Numbered from the stretch's first letter, positions 24,312 through 32,389 are shown. The stretch: 32,389 nucleotides of DNA from a bacterium (GCA_003645085.1 QNEE01000007.1:1-32389); one strand, 5' to 3'. Numbers and translations are program-made. The notes: generated by a model from the letters alone, not told the origin.

Positions 24312-25988
24312 ATGCAAAATTGGATTTGCATATCGTTCCTGATTATAATAAGTCTGGCTTTCGCCGATTTCGAGGTCGAGGTTCGGAAGGCCGGGCCGCT
24401 CGGGACAAAAGCGGTTACGGAATGCGCGGAGAACGCCGTTATTACTGAGGCCGGCGACTCTATCGAGGCACTGTATCGGCACGAAGGTTACCTGCTCGCT
24501 ACGGTCGAAACCACTATCGAAACGCTGGCGACAGGGGATATCCGCCTGGCTATCGAGGTTCATCCCAGAACAAGAAGCGTTGTTGTCGAATACGATGTAA
24601 TGGGTTACCCATTCGAATTACCCGACCTGTGCTTAGGTGTCGGCAGCCCTTTTAGGGAAGATTATCTTGCCTCAGATATGGAGCGATTAGTCGCCGAATT
24701 GGAAAACCGCTGCTACCCGTTCGGGCGTGTGGTTATCGATTCGCTCGAGGTAGGCCCCGTCGCGGGCGATTCGCTCCCCGTAAAAATATCGCTTCAGGTT
24801 TATCCCGGCGATTCTATAGCTATCGGGGCGATTATCGTCCCGGAAAAAGCGCGGACGAAACCTTATGTCGTCTGCAGAACTATGTTGATGGACCTCCCGG
24901 AATGCTTTTCGGAAAACCGTTTGCGCAAAGGTGTCGACCGATTGAATAATCTCCCGTATCTGCTCGTTTCGGGAGAACCAGAGCTTTTACTCGACGAGTC
25001 GGGGATGTGGTTGCTGCGCGTAAATATAGTCGAGAAAAGGTCCGTATTGGTCAACGGAATACTCGGTTACGCACCACGCTCGGGTGGCGAGGAAAAACTT
25101 ACAGGCCATCTCGACGCTACTTTCCTTAATATGTGGGGGACGGGACGGAATCTGATGCTCGTATGGGACCAGACCGCAGGTGAACACATCAGAATTAATG
25201 CAGTCTATACTGAACCGTGGATTCTCGGCGGTCCGGGAAACCTCTCGCTATCCGGCGAATTCTACGAACGGGATTCGACTTACTCTGAGCGCAGCTTTTC
25301 AGCAGAATACGAACTTCCTGTTTCATTTAAATTGAATCTCGATTTAGGCGGGGCATACGGAACAGTCGTGCCGGATTCCATCGGTCAGGACGTCTATAAT
25401 ATTCCACGCTCTTCGGAATATTCTGTAAAAATAGGGTTGAGTTGGGCAGGACTCAGACCGAGAATAAACCCCCGCCTCGGGTTCGACGCCAAACTAGGTC
25501 TAGAACCTTCCTATATAGACCGTAGAGGCCCCGACGATATTTTTGAAACCCTTAAACGCTACGAACCCCTGTTACGAACTAATGCGGATATCGAGGTCGC
25601 CCTCGAACCGCTCCGGGAACAGGTAATATATTGCGGTTTGCACGGCAGAAGCGTTATATCTGACGGCCCGTTGCCTCTTTCAGAGAAATACTATCTCGGC
25701 GGATGGGGCACACTGCGAGGATACCGAGAAGAGCAATTCTCGTCGGAACATCTTGCCTGGGGAAATCTCGAATGGCGTGCACTTTTAGGTGGCGATGCTC
25801 ACGCCTTCGCTTTTTTCGATTCGGGGATTATACGCCCGTCCGGCGAGAAATATACCTATAAATCGGCTTATGGCATAGGATTACGTTTATCGACCGCTAT
25901 CGGTAGATGGGATATATCTTATGGTGTAGCCACGGGAGAACCGCTTACGGCGGGATTAATCCATTTAGGTTTAAGCACCGGACTATGA
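24312..25988 (+). CDS. Omp85-family outer-membrane protein (TamA/BamA-like: POTRA domains plus beta-barrel)
   Basis: A 558-aa outer-membrane protein for insertion or translocation of other proteins. The signal peptide MQNWICISFLIIISLAFA is followed by POTRA-like segments (about 20-240). One has Y.HEGYLLATVE; another has the pattern PYVVCRTMLMDLPECFSENRLRKGVDRLNNLPYL before the barrel. The C-terminal barrel (about 250-558) contains the L6-loop signature LGGWGTLRGY (about 461-470), central to the Omp85 family. Length and about three POTRA repeats resemble TamA more than full-length BamA. The ORF track begins at TTG 24261, but that would translate through the terminator; ATG 24312 gives a proper signal peptide. 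It may serve the neighbouring exported proteins, which is inference. ShlB/FhaC-type TpsB is a less likely alternative. Confidence 0.85.
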   Translation: MQNWICISFLIIISLAFADFEVEVRKAGPLGTKAVTECAENAVITEAGDSIEALYRHEGYLLATVETTIETLATGDIRLAIEVHPRTRSVVVEYDVMGYPFELPDLCLGVGSPFREDYLASDMERLVAELENRCYPFGRVVIDSLEVGPVAGDSLPVKISLQVYPGDSIAIGAIIVPEKARTKPYVVCRTMLMDLPECFSENRLRKGVDRLNNLPYLLVSGEPELLLDESGMWLLRVNIVEKRSVLVNGILGYAPRSGGEEKLTGHLDATFLNMWGTGRNLMLVWDQTAGEHIRINAVYTEPWILGGPGNLSLSGEFYERDSTYSERSFSAEYELPVSFKLNLDLGGAYGTVVPDSIGQDVYNIPRSSEYSVKIGLSWAGLRPRINPRLGFDAKLGLEPSYIDRRGPDDIFETLKRYEPLLRTNADIEVALEPLREQVIYCGLHGRSVISDGPLPLSEKYYLGGWGTLRGYREEQFSSEHLAWGNLEWRALLGGDAHAFAFFDSGIIRPSGEKYTYKSAYGIGLRLSTAIGRWDISYGVATGEPLTAGLIHLGLSTGL

Positions 25989-26093
25989 CGGCCGAATACC
26001 GTAGATGCAGAATGTATCACTATACAAGCCATAAGCCCGTTGCCGATATAGTGCGGATATGCTGACTCCTGACTCCTGTATTCTCATATTTAA
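25989..26093. other. Convergent intergenic gap, no gene
   Basis: A 105-base gap between the convergent Omp85 and beta-CASP genes. It contains a tandem tgactcc pair and a loose inverted repeat cactata/tatagtg, but no convincing terminator for either side. Confidence 0.7.
26063..26078. repeat. Short heptamer direct repeat tgactcc x2
   Basis: Two adjacent copies of tgactcc followed by tg. The unit length equals that of the aattcag repeat at 11145, and both contain a tga/tca-type core, so they may belong to one class of heptamer repeats. Two copies alone are weak. Confidence 0.5.
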
Positions 26094-27488
26094 TTATATT
26101 TCTACTTGTTCGCCCTCGTAGGGAACCGTTACCTCGATTCTCGGGCGCGCCTCCTTGACAGCGGCCGCAAACGATAGCGATTGCTTCTCCTCGCCGTGAA
26201 CGATGAATACGCGTTCGAGAGCCTTACCGCAATTCTTTACATAGTCCAGTAGTTCGTCACGGTCGGCGTGCGCGCTAAACGTATTCAGGACGACAATATC
26301 AGCCATTACAGCGTGCTCTTCGCCGAATATCCTGACCCTCTTCTCTTTCTCGACCAATCTGCGACCCAGCGTGTTTTCCGCCATATACCCTACGATAAGT
26401 ATTGTATTGCGCTTATCGCCGATATTATTTTTTAAATGATGCAGAATGCGTCCGGCTTCGCACATACCGCTGGCGGAGATTATAACCATAGGAGTCGGGT
26501 CGTAATTCAGCGATTTCGATTCCTCGACGCGCCGAACATAACGCACCTTGCCAAACCCGAAAGGGTCCTCGTGTTCGCGTATCATCCTCTGCGCTTCGGA
26601 GTCGAGATATTTGAGATTACGACGGAAGACCTGTGTAACGTTTATTGCCAGCGGCGAATCGATAACTATAGGTATATCGGGAATGCGGCTCTCATTATAA
26701 AGCTGATGCAGATAGTAGATTATTTCCTGAGTCCGTTCCATAGCGAAACTCGGCACTATAATCTTCCCGTCTCGCTCGACGGTGCGGTTGATAACGTCCT
26801 CGAGCTCCCCTTTAGCGTTTTCGACCGGGTCGTGCAACCGGTTGCCGTATGTCGATTCGATAATAAGGTTTTCGACCCCCGTTATTTGCTTAGGGTCGTG
26901 CAGGAGCGGGAGATTATTCCTACCAAGGTCGACCGCATAGGCGAAACGTTTTCTCTGGCCGTTCTCCTTAACCTTAAATTCGGTGATTGCGCTGCCGAGA
27001 ATATGCCCGGCGTCCCAGAAAATAGCCTTTATGTTCGATGTAACCCCGAACCAGCGGGAGTAGGGTCGCGGGACAAATTGGTGAACCGCGTCGATAGCGT
27101 CGGCTAACTCATAATTCGGTTCTATCGGTTTCAAACCTTTTCTGGCACGCTTTTTATTCACATATTCGATATCGCGTTCGTGAAGATAGGCCGAATCGGC
27201 GAGCATATATTTACATAGGTCGTCGGTGGGTTTTGTCGCGTAAATCGGCCCCGTAAAACCCTTTTTAACCAAACCGGGCAGATTGCCGGAATGGTCGATG
27301 TGCGCGTGACCGAGAACGACGGCGTCTATCGAGGAACAATCGAAAGGCAGGTTGCGGTTTTTCCTGCTGGTTTCTTCGCGATGTCCCTGAAACAACCCGC
27401 AATCCAGAAGAACACGTTCGTTGTCGGTTTCGATTAGATGCTTCGACCCGGTAACTTGTCGCGCGCCGCCGTAAAACGTTATCCGCAT
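26094..27488 (-). CDS. Metallo-beta-lactamase/beta-CASP ribonuclease (TTHA0252/CPSF-like)
   Basis: A 464-aa, probably cytoplasmic two-zinc RNase of the RNA-specific MBL group. Motifs are complete: HAHIDH (residues 61-66), GHILGSA (His162), VDLGR (Asp187) and STYG (212-215). The beta-CASP motifs are FAMERTQE, IDSPLA and SASGMCEAGR, followed by FSAHADRDEL (His407) and IVHGEE (His431). Length and motif order match the bacterial and archaeal CPSF-like family without N-terminal KH domains. It is the last gene of the minus-strand operon, 16 bases after the M14 peptidase stop, with AAGGAG about 12 bases before ATG. It has no signal peptide or sorting tail, unlike the three genes before it, so co-transcription need not mean a shared job. 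RNA processing or decay is the likely role. Confidence 0.93.
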   Translation of the reverse strand: MRITFYGGARQVTGSKHLIETDNERVLLDCGLFQGHREETSRKNRNLPFDCSSIDAVVLGHAHIDHSGNLPGLVKKGFTGPIYATKPTDDLCKYMLADSAYLHERDIEYVNKKRARKGLKPIEPNYELADAIDAVHQFVPRPYSRWFGVTSNIKAIFWDAGHILGSAITEFKVKENGQRKRFAYAVDLGRNNLPLLHDPKQITGVENLIIESTYGNRLHDPVENAKGELEDVINRTVERDGKIIVPSFAMERTQEIIYYLHQLYNESRIPDIPIVIDSPLAINVTQVFRRNLKYLDSEAQRMIREHEDPFGFGKVRYVRRVEESKSLNYDPTPMVIISASGMCEAGRILHHLKNNIGDKRNTILIVGYMAENTLGRRLVEKEKRVRIFGEEHAVMADIVVLNTFSAHADRDELLDYVKNCGKALERVFIVHGEEKQSLSFAAAVKEARPRIEVTVPYEGEQVEI

Positions 27489-27504
27489 TATTCTCGTAGA
27501 CTCC

Positions 27505-29718
27505 TTACTTTAATAAAACAATTCTCGCTGTTTGGGATTTGCCGGCGCGAACAAGATATATTCCCGAAGATAGATTCTCTTCCGGTCGCCATATAGCCTC
27601 GCTGGGGCCCGTCCCTGGTCCGCCGGTTTCGACGCTTCGTATCGTTTCGACAGGCAATTTAGCAACCTGACACCCGCAGATATCGTATATTTCGATATAC
27701 CGAAATTGACTATAACCATTCTCTATGAAAATCCTGCAGGACGAATTAAATGGATTAGGGTGAACGGATATTCGGAATATATCGGGATTCAACCTGTTTT
27801 CCGACGCGATAACTGCGGTCGTGTCCGGATAGAATATCGAAACGTCGTCGATATACCAGCCGACCTGTGTGTTCACGCTCGACGAGCCGAAGTCCCAGCT
27901 AATATCCACATTCTCGCCACGCCAGAGACTTAAATCGGCGGTAACTTTGTGCCACCACTTAGCCCCGCTGAGGTCCGCGAACGCCTCCTGATACGGTATG
28001 AGATTGTTCCACTCGCTCATCGTGGCGATATAACCGGGTTCTGGTGTAAGTATAACGCTGTCAGTAGGCGAAGTCCATACTTTGATATTCCCGCCGTCGT
28101 GCCATGCAAAAGGGGTGCCGGTCGGCGGCTGGAAACTATACCACTGCCAGAAAGACAGTGTAAGGCTGTCCACATCCGGGAGAACTATATCCTCTAACAC
28201 CAACCGGCTCTGGCTGGAATCGTGATATTCGCCGGTAAGTTCGGTCGCCCAAACCTTATCGCCGGAATGAGCCGCGATAATTCCCTGCGACGGAATCCCC
28301 CATTCCCAATCCTCGTAATAGGCGAAACTACGTGTTAAGAACCCGCCGTTATCGGCCTCGAAATCGGTCTCGAAAACGTATTCGAGGTCTCTCGGTGTAA
28401 GCAGAACATCGAGCCGTGTCAACCCAGAATCCGGAACGACTACTGTAACGCTTTTCTCGGAATAACCCGGTTTGCTGAACGTCAGGTGATAGGTCCCGGC
28501 GAGTAATATCCGATGATAATAACCATTATCCGGGTCGGAAAAGACCTCCTTATCGACCTCGTCGATTTTGACATTTACGCCGAGACTTTCACCGGTTACA
28601 CTGTCGGTTACGACTCCGTGAACGCCGTGGTTTAGCATAACCTCGACAGCCGCCAGATACGCGTCGTAGTTGTCTTCCCACAGGTCGTCGAGAGTGCTAA
28701 AAGACGGCGTTTTTATATTATTTAGTTCTACCGTAAGATGCAAGTCGCCGTTAGTCCAGTAGGTCCAATCCTGTATCGAACCATCGACCTCATACCAATC
28801 GTAACCGTTAATTATACCGTATGGGAAACTACCAGAATACATAGGCGGATTGCGAATAGAGTAATTCACCGCGATGAATTTATACAGAGAATCATCGGTC
28901 GTGCGCGGCTCCTTATAATCCCATGGGTAGTTGGCTACCAAAGCCCCCGTATGGAAATTTATTGTGTAGCTTATGTTATGTTGCGGAAACCAATTCAGTA
29001 TGGCATCGGTCTCCGGCTCGACAGAAAATAAGTTGTCCTCTCCAATAGTCCCGTCCGGGACGGGATAATTTCGATTAAGGTCGATATTATGAGCGTTTCG
29101 CCTCGTCATAGCAACATAACCGTCCGGGTTCAGAAGCGGATTGATAAATATCTCGCACGAATCGACAAGCCGCGTTATTCGCGGGTCTATACCATAGTTG
29201 TCGGTCAAAGAATCGATAAACCACATAAGGAAAATCATTCCGGGTGGTTCGTCGCCGTGCATTGTGCTGATATAGCAGAATTCCGGCTCGGTTTCGTCCC
29301 ACGTGACCCGCGTGGATATTTTCATCATCAAAAGCGGCCTGCCGTTGACCGACCAGCCGAATGTATCCAGATTCGCGATGATTGGATGGTCGATTGCAAC
29401 ATTCTGCATAAAAGTAACGTATTCGGAGTGCAGAGGATACCCCGATGGTTCCATATTGGCGGCGGCGATGCGCCTCGCGTCCGTATCTGGCAATATCTCG
29501 ACAGGATAGCCCAGATTTTCCAGTGCAACCAAATCTTCCTCCCAGACGACACCTCTTGCGATACCGGTTTGGTTGTTATAATCGTCGACCATAAATCCCG
29601 CGTAGACAGCCTCGCGCAGCGACTCGCGGTCCGGAACGACGATTTCTACGGTAATTTCGCCGGAATATGAATAGGAGCAAATTAACACCGCAAATAGAAC
29701 GACATACGCTTTTCTCAT
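27505..29718 (-). CDS. Exported M14-family zinc carboxypeptidase with accessory Ig-like domains and sorting tail
   Basis: A 737-aa secreted metallocarboxypeptidase of the carboxypeptidase N/E type, which removes C-terminal residues from peptides. After the signal peptide (about 1-19) comes a propeptide-like region. The M14 domain has the zinc ligands HGDE (His154, Glu157) and FHTG (His256), substrate-binding NIDLNRNYP (Arg216), QDWTYW near 316-321 and catalytic Glu331 in TVELNN. A transthyretin-like carboxypeptidase regulatory domain follows (GVHGVVTDSVTGES, about 365-430). A MAM/jelly-roll-like domain (about 440-640) ends in WYIDDVSIF. The tail HPNPFNSSCRIF...LSSGIYLVRAG closes the protein. 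All key residues are present, so activity is expected. It starts 10 bases after the pseudo-subtilase stop, with AAAGAAGAAA as a weak ribosome site. Confidence 0.92.
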   Translation of the reverse strand: MRKAYVVLFAVLICSYSYSGEITVEIVVPDRESLREAVYAGFMVDDYNNQTGIARGVVWEEDLVALENLGYPVEILPDTDARRIAAANMEPSGYPLHSEYVTFMQNVAIDHPIIANLDTFGWSVNGRPLLMMKISTRVTWDETEPEFCYISTMHGDEPPGMIFLMWFIDSLTDNYGIDPRITRLVDSCEIFINPLLNPDGYVAMTRRNAHNIDLNRNYPVPDGTIGEDNLFSVEPETDAILNWFPQHNISYTINFHTGALVANYPWDYKEPRTTDDSLYKFIAVNYSIRNPPMYSGSFPYGIINGYDWYEVDGSIQDWTYWTNGDLHLTVELNNIKTPSFSTLDDLWEDNYDAYLAAVEVMLNHGVHGVVTDSVTGESLGVNVKIDEVDKEVFSDPDNGYYHRILLAGTYHLTFSKPGYSEKSVTVVVPDSGLTRLDVLLTPRDLEYVFETDFEADNGGFLTRSFAYYEDWEWGIPSQGIIAAHSGDKVWATELTGEYHDSSQSRLVLEDIVLPDVDSLTLSFWQWYSFQPPTGTPFAWHDGGNIKVWTSPTDSVILTPEPGYIATMSEWNNLIPYQEAFADLSGAKWWHKVTADLSLWRGENVDISWDFGSSSVNTQVGWYIDDVSIFYPDTTAVIASENRLNPDIFRISVHPNPFNSSCRIFIENGYSQFRYIEIYDICGCQVAKLPVETIRSVETGGPGTGPSEAIWRPEENLSSGIYLVRAGKSQTARIVLLK

Positions 29719-29728
29719 AATTTCTTCT

Positions 29729-31417
29729 TTATTTCATAAGCACGACGCGTGCGACTCGGTTATCGCCGTCGATTAAAGGCCTTATAAGATATATTCCGCT
29801 CGGTAAGTTTTCGCCCGAATTATCCAGACCGTCCCAGATCCCTGCCTCCATAGTTCTTACGAGTCTCCCGGAAATGTCGAATATTCCTACCGTTCCGGGA
29901 GTTTCAATTCTGCACGAAACATTGAAAGGATTCGGGACGATTTCTATAGAGTTCTTTTGTGGTCGAGGTCTATATTCTTCTATTTGCGCGAGTCTCACGG
30001 CCCGATACGCGTTAAGAAGACCGTAACCGGATTCGTTGTCCCATCCGGGTTCTATTATATCCGTCGCCGTGGTCGTAATAATACTATAACACTCGCTATT
30101 TGTATAGCTCGGGTTTTCCGCGCGGACGAGAGCGAGAACGCCAGCGACAATCGCCGCCGATAAGCCCGTCCCCACACCCGAATAAGCTATGTGTTCCCCC
30201 GGAGAATACCCTCGAGATGTATCGGCTACACTCGCCACTCCCGTCGACCATATAAGTTCTGCAGGTTCACCCCATTCTAATTCGCCGCCCGGAGCGACTA
30301 TTCCGATATGCGTTCCCGAATTTGAGAAAATACTTTTATCCAATTCGGAAGTGCAACTGCCCACACATATACAATTATCGTAACCCGCCGGGAAAAGCAC
30401 CGTGTCGCAGCCCGTATCTCCCGAAGGCGCTATTATTGTCGCGCCGCACGTAAAAAGCGAATCGATTCCGTAACGAATTACGATGTCGTCCTCGACTGCG
30501 AGGTCGATATAAACGATATCGATGTCGAGTATCGACGCCAGTTCGAGCGCCTGAAGGACGTCCGATGTATAACCCCAGCCTTCCGCATTAATCGCCCTGA
30601 TAGGCACTATCGTGCATTGCGCCAATCCCGCGAACATAAAATCGTTGTCTATCTCCGCGCCGATAATACCCGCCGCTGCAGTCCCACGCGAGACCGCGCG
30701 GTCTGGAGAATAAGTCGAATCGTAATCGGATAGCCCGTTGCCGCAGGACGGGTCCGGTTCCCCCCAGCCGTCGTCGCCGAAATAGTGGATATCGGGGTTG
30801 CCGTCCTCCTGCATCGAGTAGATACCGGGATTCAGAGCCTCCTCGACACTGCCGTGGACGCCGCCGACAAAATCGTAACCGTCGACCGGGTTTATATTCG
30901 CCGCTAAATCGGGGTGGTCGATATCGACCCCCGAACTTATAACTCCGACCCGAATCGAAGGTAAGCCCGTTTGATAATCCCACGCCGACAGCGCGTCGAT
31001 AAGTTCGAGATAATGCTGGTCGGGGATTGTATCCGCGCCAGCAAAGCCCCCAAAATAAGGGTCGTTGGGATAATGAAAGCTCGCGGAAACAAGCGGGTAA
31101 TTCGGAACGACCCACCGGAAAAGACGGGTCGATGCATAGTATTCTATTCGTTCCGTATAAGCTATTTCGATTGTGGTCCGGGAAACATCGAGCGGATTCG
31201 GGATTCGACACTGGATTTTATATATATCCCACAGATTTAAAAACCGCGTAATTCTGTCTCCGCCGGATATGACAACCTTTTCGATTTGCTCGAATCTCGT
31301 ATCGGAATTAGGTCTAACTAGGATTTCTCCATAGCACATATCGGACGGTTCACCGAATCCGACGGCGCAGAAAGCCACAGTTAACGCCGCTGCTATCTGC
31401 ACTGCGCGACATCTCAT
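29729..31417 (-). CDS. Exported subtilase (S8) homologue lacking all catalytic residues, with sorting tail
   Basis: A 562-aa protein with signal peptide (about 1-22), an inhibitor/prodomain-like region (about 27-110), an S8 domain (about 130-475) and a PNPFN tail (about 485-562). The S8 fold is clear (VGVISSGVDIDHPDL, VPIRAINAEGWG, VAPGGELEW, ESGYGLLNAYRAV). Every active-site position is changed: the Asp of D-[ST]-G is Ser161 (ISSG), the His of HGT is Arg244 (SRGTAAAG), the Ser of GTS is Gly418 (GTGLSAA) and the oxyanion Asn is Asp334 (PSGDTG). I confirmed the triad codons on the reverse strand. The reading frame is open throughout, so this looks like a maintained pseudoprotease. Its ATG overlaps the stop of the upstream subtilase (TAATG), giving coupled translation. 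A binding, chaperone or regulatory role is inference. Confidence 0.9.
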   Translation of the reverse strand: MRCRAVQIAAALTVAFCAVGFGEPSDMCYGEILVRPNSDTRFEQIEKVVISGGDRITRFLNLWDIYKIQCRIPNPLDVSRTTIEIAYTERIEYYASTRLFRWVVPNYPLVSASFHYPNDPYFGGFAGADTIPDQHYLELIDALSAWDYQTGLPSIRVGVISSGVDIDHPDLAANINPVDGYDFVGGVHGSVEEALNPGIYSMQEDGNPDIHYFGDDGWGEPDPSCGNGLSDYDSTYSPDRAVSRGTAAAGIIGAEIDNDFMFAGLAQCTIVPIRAINAEGWGYTSDVLQALELASILDIDIVYIDLAVEDDIVIRYGIDSLFTCGATIIAPSGDTGCDTVLFPAGYDNCICVGSCTSELDKSIFSNSGTHIGIVAPGGELEWGEPAELIWSTGVASVADTSRGYSPGEHIAYSGVGTGLSAAIVAGVLALVRAENPSYTNSECYSIITTTATDIIEPGWDNESGYGLLNAYRAVRLAQIEEYRPRPQKNSIEIVPNPFNVSCRIETPGTVGIFDISGRLVRTMEAGIWDGLDNSGENLPSGIYLIRPLIDGDNRVARVVLMK

Positions 31418-32388
31418 TACTTAAGCAATGTTACAGGTCGGTCGACTGCTCTCTCGCCAGAACTCACTCGGATGAGGTAAATTCCGCTGGGGAGTTCTTT
31501 CCCGGCCTCGTCTTTACCGTCCCAGAAAACTGAATTTGCCGTAGTTTCCTCGAATTCCCGAACCAATCTGCCGGAGATATCGAATATCTCGATATCGCCG
31601 TCGGCGGTTATTGTGCAGCTTGCGTTGAACGGGTTCGGGCGGATATCGAGTTTTAATATGTTGGGGTTTCGTTTTTCACAGATACTTAACGAACGCAAAG
31701 CGTTATAGGCGTTCACGAGGCCGTATCCGGTCTCGAGGTCGAAACCGGGGTCCATAACGTCGTCGGCGGTAGAATTAATAATATCCCTTATCTCCTCGTT
31801 GCCTAACGTGGGGTCTTCAGAGAGCAATAATCCGCAAATACCCGTAACCTGCGGGCAGGCCATACTCGTGCCTTCGGCGTGATTATAAATATGGTCGCCG
31901 GGGTCCAAAGACGGGTCGTCGTTGGCATCGGCTACCGAAGCCACCCAGGTCGACCAGATAGTCTCCGTAATGCTCGTTTCAGACGCACCTCCGGGCGCGA
32001 CAACATCGAGCATACTGCCGTGCTGGCTGAACGATGCACGGTTGCCCGATATATCGCAGCTACCAACAGCAATCGTCTGGTGTGAACTCGCCGGATATGC
32101 GCAGGTGTCGTTACCGATAAAAGGAATCCCTGCCATATTCCCCGACGCAGCCACTAATACCACTCCGGCAGACCAGGCGAAATCTATCATCGTGGACTCG
32201 GCCGGTTCCGGCTCGGAACTCATTCCGCCGAGGCTCATAGAGATAACGTGCGCGCCGGAAATAGTAGCAAACTCTATCCCCGCGACGATGTCCGATATTG
32301 TCATCGAACCCTCGGGGTTGCCTATTCTTACGGGAAGTATCTTGCAACCGCCTCCCGCTACTCCGGCGAACATAGTCGCGTTATCCAT
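31417..32388 (-). CDS. Exported subtilase (S8), C-terminal part only; cut by window end
   Basis: The reading frame runs off the right edge, so only about 323 C-terminal residues are visible and the first Met in the track is probably internal. The segment has the S8 features GVAGGGCKILPVRI, VISMSLGG, the oxyanion AASGN, VAPGG and the nucleophile motif GTSMACPQVTG; the Asp and His parts lie outside the window. The tail PNPFNASCTITA...FDISGRLVREF...WDGKDEAGKELPSGIYLIRVSSGE is the sorting domain. It shares WSTxVASVAD, DPGFDLETGYGLVNAYNALR and tail wording with the catalytically altered neighbour, so the two are tandem duplicates. It is the first visible gene of the minus-strand operon and is expected to be an active secreted endopeptidase. 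Confidence 0.9.
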   Translation of the reverse strand: MDNATMFAGVAGGGCKILPVRIGNPEGSMTISDIVAGIEFATISGAHVISMSLGGMSSEPEPAESTMIDFAWSAGVVLVAASGNMAGIPFIGNDTCAYPASSHQTIAVGSCDISGNRASFSQHGSMLDVVAPGGASETSITETIWSTWVASVADANDDPSLDPGDHIYNHAEGTSMACPQVTGICGLLLSEDPTLGNEEIRDIINSTADDVMDPGFDLETGYGLVNAYNALRSLSICEKRNPNILKLDIRPNPFNASCTITADGDIEIFDISGRLVREFEETTANSVFWDGKDEAGKELPSGIYLIRVSSGERAVDRPVTLLK

Positions 32389-32389
32389 A

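Noticed and set aside
26018-26053. Inverted repeat cactata/tatagtg as a terminator for the convergent genes
   Set aside because: Seven-base AT-rich arms, a 22-base loop and no T-run on either strand; too weak to call.
29089-29670. Plus-strand ORF (193 aa) opposite the M14 peptidase
   Set aside because: Lies over the sequence coding the catalytic M14 domain; judged a shadow.
29729-31417. Calling the dead subtilase a pseudogene
   Set aside because: No stop, frameshift or truncation; signal peptide, prodomain, fold motifs and tail are intact, so a pseudoenzyme fits better.

Overview
The window reads as chromosomal DNA from an uncultured diderm bacterium, most likely from the FCB-type or neighbouring candidate phyla. 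Three things point there. An Omp85-type outer-membrane protein is present, so the cell has an outer membrane. Seven exported proteins end in the PNPFN...DISGR...WDG...SGIY.. domain, which resembles type IX (Por) sorting tails and the FlgD-type Ig fold. Very long Ig/FN3 surface proteins are typical of such genomes. I cannot name the phylum. Coding density is very high and composition looks even throughout. I see no IS element, tRNA, rRNA, CRISPR array or phage gene. No gene-free stretch exceeds 300 bases; the longest is 225 bases (2597-2821).

Region 1 (14-2596, plus) is a compact housekeeping operon with every junction overlapping. It holds phosphatidylserine decarboxylase, phosphatidylserine synthase, PurS, PurQ and a small DUF4321-like membrane protein. 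The first two complete phosphatidylethanolamine synthesis; PurS and PurQ are two subunits of FGAM synthase, whose PurL partner is not in the window.

Region 2 (about 2645-24260, plus) starts at a good sigma70-like promoter and contains four exported proteins of 2596, 225, 2346 and 1881 aa. The last three share an apparently undescribed N-terminal module with two conserved cysteines. The three giants share a GWN-type module near the C terminus. The 2346- and 1881-aa proteins are collinear over their C-terminal halves (FN3, DOMON/CBM9-like, ASH/BACON-like, cohesin-like, GWN, sorting tail). Hairpins or terminators separate the genes.

Region 3 (24312-25988, plus) encodes a TamA/BamA-like Omp85 protein. 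Its start codon lies five bases after the T-run of a perfect hairpin.

Region 4 (32388-26094, minus) converges on region 3. It is a tight operon of a subtilase (cut by the window edge), a second subtilase homologue, an M14 carboxypeptidase and a beta-CASP metallo-beta-lactamase ribonuclease. The first three are exported and carry the sorting tail. In the second subtilase the Asp, His, Ser and oxyanion Asn positions are all replaced, yet the frame is intact and translation is coupled to the active-looking paralogue. This apparent pseudoprotease is the most unusual item in the window.

Overall the locus looks like a surface or secreted protein factory: large adhesive or binding proteins, secreted peptidases and an outer-membrane insertase, flanked by housekeeping genes. 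The link between these parts is inferred from neighbourhood and shared tails; no type IX core gene is in the window.
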